From positions 1 to 64,000 of the forward strand of contig NZ_FOBH01000013.1 in the NCBI RefSeq assembly GCF_900109785.1: 64,000 nucleotides of DNA, given 5' to 3'. The notes under the pieces were generated by a model, which was not told the origin of the DNA, did no database searches, and was given only the letters and a program-made list of their open reading frames with translations. Below, piece after piece: positions 56,535-64,000 of the stretch. Numbering within the stretch: position 1 is the first letter of the stretch; the number at the start of each line of letters is the position of its first letter. The position numbers and the translations under genes are program-made. Origin of the DNA: Nitrosovibrio tenuis (lineage in GTDB: Bacteria; Pseudomonadota; Gammaproteobacteria; Burkholderiales; Nitrosomonadaceae).

Positions 56535-58937
56535 TCAAGCACCAGCCCGCCATCGTTTCAGCAACAGTGAATTGCTTACCACCGATACCGAACTCATTGC
56601 CATTGCCGCGCCAGCAATGACAGGATTAAGCAATCCTATCGCTGCAAGCGGTATGCCGAATATGTTGTAGATGAAGGCGAAGAAAAGGTTCTGGCGAATT
56701 TTCCTCAGCGTCGCGCGCGAAAGTGAAATGGCGTCAGCCACACTCATCAAGTCGTTACGCATGAGCGTTATGTCAGCAGCTTCAATCGCCACGTCGGAGC
56801 CTGCACCGATGGCAAAACTTACATCAGCCGCAGCCAATGCCGGCGCATCGTTGATGCCATCACCAACCATACCGGTAAACTTACCGTCTGATTTTATTTT
56901 GCCCACTTCGGCAGCCTTTTCTTGCGGCAGCACTTCCGCACGGTAGACGGTGATGCCCGCCTGCCTGGCAATGGCGGCTGCGGTGGCGGCGTTATCGCCA
57001 GTCAACATCATGACCTCGATGCCCATCGCTTGCAGCCGTTCTACCGCTGGCGCGGAGGTACTTCGCAACCGGTCGGCAATGGCGAGATAGCCGAGAACTT
57101 CAAATCCGCTGCCGGATACAGTAGCAGCACTGGCTAAGCCTACGACGGTTTTGCCTTTCGCCTGGAGAACAGCTATTGCGTTATTGTCCGGGGACGCGCC
57201 ATGTTCCTGCAGAAATCCGGGCGACCCGAGAATATACTCCACGCCATCAATACGGGCGGTAATTCCGCCGCCGGTAACCGCGCTAAAATCGCTCATCGTT
57301 CGAGGCCGGATATCCATGCTTGCGGCATAATCCATTACCGCTTTTGCGAGGGGATGCTCGGACCCCTGCTCAAGGGTGACGGCAAGTTGCAGTAAATCGC
57401 GCTCGGTAACTGATCCTGTTGAAACAATATCCGTAACTGTGGGCCTGCCTTCCGTCAGGGTGCCGGTTTTGTCCACGATCAGAACCTGAATTTTTTCTGC
57501 TTGTTCCAGCGCGGCAGCATTTTTCACCAACACGCCGACTTGCGCACCGCGTCCTGTCCCGACCATTATTGCGGTTGGCGTAGCGAGTCCCAATGCACAG
57601 GGGCAGGCAATAACCAGTACCGCTACCCCATTGATCAGGGCTGGAACGAAATCGCCTGCCAGCCACCATGTAAAGATCAACGTCACTGCACTGAGCGTCA
57701 CCACCACCGGCACAAATATCCCCGAAATGGTGTCGGCCAATCGCTGGATCGGGGCCTTGGAGCCCTGTGCTTCTTCGACCAGGCGGATAATGGCTGCAAG
57801 CTGGGTATGTGCGCCGACGCTGGTCGCGCGGCATTTGAGCAAACCTTGCTGGTTCAGGGTAGCAGCATAGACCTTTACGCCGGCCCGTTTTGCGACAGGC
57901 AGACTCTCGCCAGTCAGCATTGCCTCGTTCACGCTGGATGTTCCTTCGATGACCACGCCGTCCACCGGCAGGTACTCACCCGGGCGCACGATAAAAATAT
58001 CACCCGTCTTGAGGGTGCTTGCGTCCACTTCGACGATTTCACCATCGCGTTCAACCCGGGCGATCTTGGGCTGCAACCTGATGAGTTCCTCGATGGCTGC
58101 CGAAGTCTTGCTTTTGGCGCGGGCTTCCATCAATTTGCCCAACAGTACCAGCGTAATGATGGCCGCGCTTGCCTCAAAATACACATGCTGATCCAGTGCC
58201 AACAAGGTCACGATCGCACTGAAAAAGTACGCCATGCTGGTGCCAAGCGCAATCAGCACATCCATGTTGGCGCCGCCGCCTCGCAGCGCGTTCCATGCAG
58301 CGATATAGAAGCGTTTGCCGACCCAGAATTGCACCGGCGTGGCCAGCAGCAGTTGCAGCCAACGCGGCAGAATTTCTTCGTGCCCGCCGCTAAACATTGC
58401 TGCCATTTGCAGTACCAGCGGAAGAGTAAGAATGGCCGAAATCCAGAATATCCGCATTTCAGCATGGTAAGCGGCAAGTCTGCGCGCTTTTTCTTCGGTC
58501 CGGCTGGCTTCGCTGATTTCGCTGGCTTTATAGCCTGACCTGGCAACGGCGGCGAGCAACTCGTCCACTGCCACAGCGCCGGGACTGAAGCTGGCGTGAG
58601 CTGCTTCCGTGGCCAAATTGACGGTAGCAGTAACGCCGGGAAGACTGTTCAACGCCTTTTCGATACGGTTGCTGCAGGTCGCACAGGTCATCCCGCTGAT
58701 CTGAAGCTGTACCGATTGCGGAACCACATGAAATCCCGTTTTTTCGATCGAACGGACCAGGTCTTCAGGTTGAATCATGGCGGCATCGAATTCCACCCGT
58801 GCTTTTTCGCTGGCGAAATTGACTGCCGCACGAACGCCGGGGAGTCTATTTAGCGTTTTCTCGATCCGTGCCGCGCAGGCTGTGCAGGTCATGCCTTCAA
58901 TAGCCAGTTCTATTTGCTTGAGCGTAAGTGAATTCAT
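56535..58937 (-). CDS. copA: P1B-type Cu(I)-exporting ATPase
   Basis: 800 residues. Two N-terminal HMA domains with metal sites MTCTAC (16-21) and MTCATC (about 84-89), eight membrane segments, actuator TGES, membrane copper site [10 protein letters not shown], phosphorylation site DKTGTLTEG, the HPLAKA nucleotide motif, [10 protein letters not shown] hinge, and the last-helix [17 protein letters not shown] that gives Cu(I) selectivity (MxxSS). It pumps Cu(I) out of the cytoplasm. Lies 40 bases after the HMA-SafE gene and before copZ and csoR, all on one strand. Confidence 0.96.
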   Translation of the reverse strand: MNSLTLKQIELAIEGMTCTACAARIEKTLNRLPGVRAAVNFASEKARVEFDAAMIQPEDLVRSIEKTGFHVVPQSVQLQISGMTCATCSNRIEKALNSLPGVTATVNLATEAAHASFSPGAVAVDELLAAVARSGYKASEISEASRTEEKARRLAAYHAEMRIFWISAILTLPLVLQMAAMFSGGHEEILPRWLQLLLATPVQFWVGKRFYIAAWNALRGGGANMDVLIALGTSMAYFFSAIVTLLALDQHVYFEASAAIITLVLLGKLMEARAKSKTSAAIEELIRLQPKIARVERDGEIVEVDASTLKTGDIFIVRPGEYLPVDGVVIEGTSSVNEAMLTGESLPVAKRAGVKVYAATLNQQGLLKCRATSVGAHTQLAAIIRLVEEAQGSKAPIQRLADTISGIFVPVVVTLSAVTLIFTWWLAGDFVPALINGVAVLVIACPCALGLATPTAIMVGTGRGAQVGVLVKNAAALEQAEKIQVLIVDKTGTLTEGRPTVTDIVSTGSVTERDLLQLAVTLEQGSEHPLAKAVMDYAASMDIRPRTMSDFSAVTGGGITARIDGVEYILGSPGFLQEHGASPDNNAIAVLQAKGKTVVGLASAATVSGSGFEVLGYLAIADRLRSTSAPAVERLQAMGIEVMMLTGDNAATAAAIARQAGITVYRAEVLPQEKAAEVGKIKSDGKFTGMVGDGINDAPALAAADVSFAIGAGSDVAIEAADITLMRNDLMSVADAISLSRATLRKIRQNLFFAFIYNIFGIPLAAIGLLNPVIAGAAMAMSSVSVVSNSLLLKRWRAGA

Positions 58938-58977
58938 AAATTTGGCGTCTGGAACTATTTACGCGGCAAATGGCTGC

Positions 58978-60066
58978 TTAGCGCTGCCGGACATCATTCC
59001 TCGAATCCAGGTGATTGTCCGCTGGCGTCACCTGCTGCTGCCAACTAGATAACAGCGAGTTAACGTCATACCCGGACCCAGTCAGCTTGAGTCCCCGGTC
59101 CGCCATCATCAGGCCCATGGCGATAACGAGAATGGCGGACGCCATTACCAGTTGACGCATGATGCTTCGGGAGACGCTGCTGGCAATCAGGCCGAAACTC
59201 AGGAGCGGCAGCAATGTACCCAGGCCAAAAAAGAAAAGCATCGTTGCCCCTTCCTGCGGATTGCCGGTTCCCGCAGCCATGATGTACATGGCCTGCAAAG
59301 GGCCACAACCCAGCATGAAGCCGTTCAACAACCCTATCACCAGCGGATTCCGTTGACCCCGCAACTCATTCGCGACGCCTTTCGTCACATAGCGAGGTAA
59401 GCGCAAGGTGAACCCGCGCAGTGCAGGAAAAACGTCCAGCATTTTCAGGCCGTAAATGATTACGAAAATGCTCGCTGCAAGGTTGATTACACCCCGCATA
59501 TAAGGTGTGAAAGTCATGACGGAGCCCAATAAACCCATAGCGCCGCCGATAGCCGTATAAGAAGCAGTTTTGCCGGTGGCGTACATCAGATGGCGTGTCG
59601 TGGTGGTAACAGCGGATTGCGGTCCGCCCGCGGTTGCGTAGCCGACCACAAAGCCGCCGCACATACCGATGCAATGAAAGCCCGTAAAAAATCCGATGGA
59701 AAACAACATGGCGTGGCCGAGGCTGGAATTCATCTCACCTATCAGCCCCGGTACCATACTTTTGCCCCAGAAGGTGACGCCACCCACCACCAGTAGGAAG
59801 AACAAAAAAATCAGCCCATTTTGTATATGTCGATTTGAATTATTGATGGATGCACTTTCAAACTCATAACCTTTTTCTTCAATTGTGTGGCGAATGCCGC
59901 TATCCCCGATGAGTTTGCCGTCGAATTCGACGTCGACAGTCCTTTTCGCATAATCCGCCTTTACTTTCTTCACGCCGGGCAGGCAGCCTACCGCATTCTC
60001 GATGGTTTCCTCGCAACCGGTGCAATGCATGCCTTTGATTTTCAGATGGACTGATTTGATAGCCAT
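58978..60066 (-). CDS. HMA domain fused to a TauE/SafE-family membrane protein
   Basis: The ATG at 60066 is preferred since it starts on the HMA domain (MAIKSVHLKIKGMHCTGCEE); longer frames reach a GTG at 60201 without family support. 362 residues: HMA (about 1-70, GMHCTGC), a membrane segment (LIFLFFLLVVGGVTFW), then six to seven segments of the sulfite-exporter/cytochrome-maturation type (GFFTGFHCIGMCGGFVVGYA, LMYATGKTASYTAIGGAMGL, GLLNGFMLGCGPLQAMYIMA). The paired Cys-rich GMCGG and GCGPLQ motifs resemble proteins that supply copper to cytochrome oxidases (CcoS/CcoH-like loci). It probably moves or senses copper at the membrane. First gene after the operator. Confidence 0.85.
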   Translation of the reverse strand: MAIKSVHLKIKGMHCTGCEETIENAVGCLPGVKKVKADYAKRTVDVEFDGKLIGDSGIRHTIEEKGYEFESASINNSNRHIQNGLIFLFFLLVVGGVTFWGKSMVPGLIGEMNSSLGHAMLFSIGFFTGFHCIGMCGGFVVGYATAGGPQSAVTTTTRHLMYATGKTASYTAIGGAMGLLGSVMTFTPYMRGVINLAASIFVIIYGLKMLDVFPALRGFTLRLPRYVTKGVANELRGQRNPLVIGLLNGFMLGCGPLQAMYIMAAGTGNPQEGATMLFFFGLGTLLPLLSFGLIASSVSRSIMRQLVMASAILVIAMGLMMADRGLKLTGSGYDVNSLLSSWQQQVTPADNHLDSRNDVRQR

Positions 60067-60233
60067 TTTGCGCACCATGATGTTATGTGATAACAGTGCC
60101 ATCCCAAGCCAACCTGCCTGGAGCCATTCACCAGGAATTCTCGTTTCACGGAGCTGTATGTCCGGATGTTGATTACCTGGAATAGTCCCGTTCCGGAGCA
60201 CGGAATCCAGGAAATCCCCAGTTATTGGTGCTT

Positions 60234-60280
60234 ACCATATACCCTAATGGGGTATATGTCAATACTTATGAGGGGTATAT
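60234..60280 (-). promoter_or_regulatory. CsoR-type operator and sigma-70 promoter of the copA operon
   Basis: Minus-strand -35 TTGACA (60257-60262), 17-base spacer, -10 TATGGT (60234-60239). The spacer is filled by a perfect dyad ATATACCC-N5-GGGTATAT (60237-60257), and a weaker ATAC/GGTAT dyad (60262-60278) flanks the -35. The string GGTATATGTCAATAC is shared base for base with the promoter at 53.7 kb. Confidence 0.75.
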
Positions 60281-60454
60281 AGAGAGCCTCTGAACGGATC
60301 TCCGTGGAGAGCATTGCGGGTGTTCAAGATGAGAGACCTGGACGAGATTTTGATCGCCCAAAAAATGATTTAGGAATGCCCGTTGAGGCTTTTTTTAGGG
60401 TGTCTTAAAAGATAAGGTTTGATAGTTGATCTGAGTCCGAAATCCCCACTATCT

Positions 60455-62032
60455 TTAGTCTTCCCGCCGCAGTTGCGGAAACAGGATTACATCGCGAATG
60501 CTTGGGCTATCGGTGAAGAGCATCACCAGCCGGTCTATGCCGATACCTTCGCCGGCGGTGGGAGGCAGGCCGTATTCGAGCGCGCGGATATAGTCCGCGT
60601 CATAATGCATGGCTTCGGCATCGCCCGCTTCCTTGGCGCGGGCCTGCTCCTGGAAGCGTGCCTTTTGATCCTCCGGATCGTTCAATTCGGAAAAACCATT
60701 GGCAATTTCGCGACCGGCAATGTAAAGCTCGAACCGGTCGGTGACGGAAGGGTTTGAGTCTTTTCGCCGGGCAAGGGGGGACACCTCGGCCGGATAGTCA
60801 ATGATGAAAGTGGGCTCAAACAGTAGATGTTCGGTAGTTTCGTCAAACAACGTGAGCTGTAATCCGCCGATGCCATCCGCCGGTTTATAGGAAATACCCA
60901 GTGCATCCAGCTTGGCGATGAGAAATGCACGGTCGCCCAGTTGCGCGTCGGTATACTCAGGATGAAACCTTTGAATGGCCTGGGTGATCGTAAGCCGTTC
61001 GAACGGTTGCACCAGATCGATTTCACGTCCTTGGTAAGTTATCCTGGTTGTACCTAAGACCTTTTCCGCTATCTCGCGCAGCATGATTTCCGTGAAATCC
61101 ATCAAATATGCATAATCCTGATAGGCTTCATAAAATTCCAGCATGGTGAATTCGGGGTTGTGCCGGGTCGAAATGCCCTCGTTCCTGAAGCTTCGGTTGA
61201 TTTCGAACACGCGTTCCATACCGCCAATTACCAGTCGCTTCAAGTAAAGCTCCGGCGCGATGCGCAGATACAGTTTCGTGTCGAGCGCATTGTGGTGCGT
61301 GACGAAAGGCCGTGCCGCCGCCCCGCCGGGGATGGGGTGCATCATCGGCGTTTCAACTTCCAGATAGCTGCGAGCACCGAGACATTCGCGAATGGCCTGC
61401 ATGATCCTGGATCGCGTTATGAATACCTTGCGGCTATCTTCATTGGTGATCAGGTCGAGGTAACGCTGGCGGTATTTCTGTTCCTGGTCGGTCAGCCCGT
61501 GGAATTTTTCCGGCAGAGGCCGCAAGGATTTGGTCAGCAGACGCAAACTGGTCACGCGCACCGACAGTTCGCCGGTCCTGGTCCTAAACAGAGTACCCTC
61601 AGCTCCAAGGATGTCTCCCAGGTCGTAATGCTTGAATGCAGCGTGCGTATCCGCACCAGCAACGTCGGTGGCGATATATAGCTGGATGCGCTCGCTCATA
61701 TCCTGGATGGAGGCGAAGCTCGCCTTGCCCATGACGCGCTTGAGGATCATGCGCCCTGCCACGCTTACTGTACGAGGCTCCGCTTCCAGTGCTTCGCCGG
61801 AATAATTCGCATAGTGGTAATGCAGATCCGCTGCCAAGTCGCTACGGCGGAAATCATTGGGGAACGCGCTGCCAGCCTCTCGCAGCGCAGCAAGCTTGGC
61901 GCGACGCTCTTCTGTAAGTGACCACGTGTCAATAACAGCTCGTTCCGCCTCTTGACGCACGCTTCGATCTTTTATTTGATCAAGCTCATCAATTCTTTTA
62001 AGGTCATTAAGCTCGTCCTTATTTTTACCCAT
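60455..62032 (-). CDS. lysS: Lysyl-tRNA synthetase, class II
   Basis: 525 residues. N-terminal anticodon-binding OB fold ([20 protein letters not shown], about 88-107) and class II catalytic domain: motif 1 [20 protein letters not shown], motif 2 [20 protein letters not shown], motif 3 [20 protein letters not shown]. The N-terminal extension is slightly longer than usual. Six bases after prfB (same strand), the classical prfB-lysS order. Confidence 0.97.
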   Translation of the reverse strand: MGKNKDELNDLKRIDELDQIKDRSVRQEAERAVIDTWSLTEERRAKLAALREAGSAFPNDFRRSDLAADLHYHYANYSGEALEAEPRTVSVAGRMILKRVMGKASFASIQDMSERIQLYIATDVAGADTHAAFKHYDLGDILGAEGTLFRTRTGELSVRVTSLRLLTKSLRPLPEKFHGLTDQEQKYRQRYLDLITNEDSRKVFITRSRIMQAIRECLGARSYLEVETPMMHPIPGGAAARPFVTHHNALDTKLYLRIAPELYLKRLVIGGMERVFEINRSFRNEGISTRHNPEFTMLEFYEAYQDYAYLMDFTEIMLREIAEKVLGTTRITYQGREIDLVQPFERLTITQAIQRFHPEYTDAQLGDRAFLIAKLDALGISYKPADGIGGLQLTLFDETTEHLLFEPTFIIDYPAEVSPLARRKDSNPSVTDRFELYIAGREIANGFSELNDPEDQKARFQEQARAKEAGDAEAMHYDADYIRALEYGLPPTAGEGIGIDRLVMLFTDSPSIRDVILFPQLRRED

Positions 62033-62037
62033 ATTCC

Positions 62038-63142
62038 TTAAATTCCTTGTTTCAAACTGGCCCCAATAAACTCATCCAGTCCTCCGTCGAGGACAGCCTG
62101 GGTATTCCCGCTTTCAACCCCCGTGCGCAGGTCCTTGATGCGGGACTGATCCAGTACGTACGAGCGGATCTGGTGACCCCAGCCGATATCTGTCTTGCTG
62201 TCTTCCACCGCTTGTTTCTCCTCGTTGCGCTTGCGCAGCTCAGCCTCGTACAGGCGCGATTTCAGCATTGACATGGCATCCGCGCGGTTGCGGTGCTGCG
62301 AACGGCCGCTTTGGCACTGCACGACGATACCCGTGGGGTTGTGGGTGATACGAACGGCCGAGTCTGTCTTATTGATATGCTGGCCGCCCGCACCGGATGC
62401 GCGGAATGTATCCACGCGCAGATCCGCCGGGTTGATGTCTATTTCGATGGTCTCGTCTGCCTCGGGATAAACAAACACGCTGGCAAACGACGTATGGCGG
62501 CGGTTGCCGGAGTCGAACGGAGACTTGCGCACCAGCCTGTGCACGCCGGTTTCCGTGCGAAGGTAGCCATATGCATACTCGCCTGACACCTTCAGGCTTA
62601 CGCTCTTGATGCCCGCCACCTCGCCGGGCGACTCTTCCATGATTTCCACGCTATAGCCGCGGCGCTCGCAATAGCGCAAGTACATGCGCTCCAGCATGGC
62701 TGCCCAATCCTGGGCTTCAGTCCCCCCGGAGCCGGACTGAATATCGACAAAGCAATTATTGGGATCCATCGGATTGGAAAACATACGGCGGAACTCCATA
62801 TCCGCAACGGTTTTTTCCACTTTCCCGAGATCGCGTTGAATGCTGAGGAGGGCCGCGTCGTCATCCTCTTCTTCAGCCATCTGGAACAGGTCCCGGGCAT
62901 CGTCCAACTGACGCGCGACCGTTCGCAATCCGATGACGACGTCTTCCAGCAGTTTTTTTTCGCGGCCCAACTCCTGAGCCCGTTTATTGTCCTCCCAGAT
63001 GGCGGGGTCTTCGGTCAGGCGGGTGATTTCGTTTAGCCGTGTTTGTTTGGTATCGAAGTCAAAGATACCTCCGTAATTCTGCTGCCCGGCTATCGAGATC
63101 GCTAAGCTGATAGTCGATGGAGTTAATCTGTTCCGCTTCCAT
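62038..63142 (-). CDS. prfB: Peptide chain release factor 2, with programmed +1 frameshift
   Basis: Translation starts at ATG 63142 ([19 protein letters not shown]), reads 27 codons to CTT, meets UGA (63061-63059), shifts +1 and continues GACTTCGATACC to the stop at 62038: about 367 residues. Recognises UGA and UAA. Tripeptide SPF ([11 protein letters not shown]) selects the stop codon, and GGQ ([14 protein letters not shown]) catalyses peptide release. Taking only the frame from 62970 would lose about 60 residues. Followed after six bases by lysS. Confidence 0.95.
63058..63070 (-). other. prfB programmed frameshift site
   Basis: On the minus strand AGG TAT CTT TGA C with CGGAGG just upstream: the internal Shine-Dalgarno, the slippery CUU and the in-frame UGA of the autoregulatory RF2 switch. 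Spacing equals that of E. coli prfB. Low RF2 lets the ribosome pause and slip. Confidence 0.95.
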
Positions 63143-63219
63143 GGCGCTTTTCCAAAAAGGGATCAATTATACAGAAAGCACGTGAGGTATTGCCTTCGGC
63201 GCGAAACCACGCTGGCGGT

Positions 63220-64000
<781 letters not shown>

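Noticed and set aside
62038-62970. prfB starting at a TTG near 62970
   Set aside because: The conserved frameshift site and the upstream 27 codons from ATG 63142 give the full-length RF2.

Overview
The window looks like a chromosomal segment of a betaproteobacterium. Gene content and protein style (moderate GC, NarX-like and Cpx-like two-component systems, hopanoid epimerase HpnA, many c-type cytochromes, type I glutamine synthetase, prfB-lysS pair) fit the Nitrosomonadaceae, most likely a Nitrosospira-like ammonia oxidizer. The genus is an inference from protein resemblance; no rRNA or amo gene is present to prove it.

Layout. 1-8.3 kb is an accessory, decaying region. It holds a headless retropepsin remnant, a C-terminal SRAP fragment, an HU gene broken by several frameshifts, an isolated phospholipase-D-type protein, an exported metallophosphoesterase, a PepSY protein carrying twelve 9-residue repeats, and the 3' half of a tRNA-Thr (a probable old attachment site). 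8.3-31 kb holds stress and signalling genes: an MsrA-thioredoxin-MsrB fusion, a diguanylate cyclase, a Spy-type chaperone divergent from a CpxRA pair with a textbook CpxR box between them, and a NarX/NarL-like pair whose kinase carries a triplicated sensor module. It also holds recQ, an O-methyltransferase, a secreted endonuclease/phosphatase-fold enzyme, an overlooked 27-residue membrane protein with a perfect Shine-Dalgarno, an S9 peptidase and an exbB-exbD-TonB-like operon. 32.4-38.2 kb is a three-gene phosphorelay ending in a REC-REC-PAS-GAF-GGDEF-EAL protein, a c-di-GMP output locus. 38.6-53 kb is mainly housekeeping: a PBP7-like peptidase, LapA, an Na+/H+ antiporter, a Sel1 lipoprotein, glnA, a rhodanese, uppP, thiC behind a degenerate TPP riboswitch, pcm, a TolC-like protein, a membrane-anchored MutS-like ATPase and hpnA.

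53.1-60.3 kb is a copper module. Two minus-strand promoters of almost identical build (TTGACA, 17-bp spacer filled by an ATACCC/GGGTAT palindrome) stand before a His-rich periplasmic protein and before an HMA-SafE membrane protein. Behind the second promoter follow copA, copZ, a csoR-type repressor, a diheme and a triheme cytochrome c. The layout suggests one CsoR-like repressor controlling copper export together with orphan c-type cytochromes.

60.4-64 kb holds lysS, prfB (with the conserved CTTTGAC programmed frameshift) and the 3' part of a glutathione-dependent formaldehyde dehydrogenase gene that runs off the window edge.
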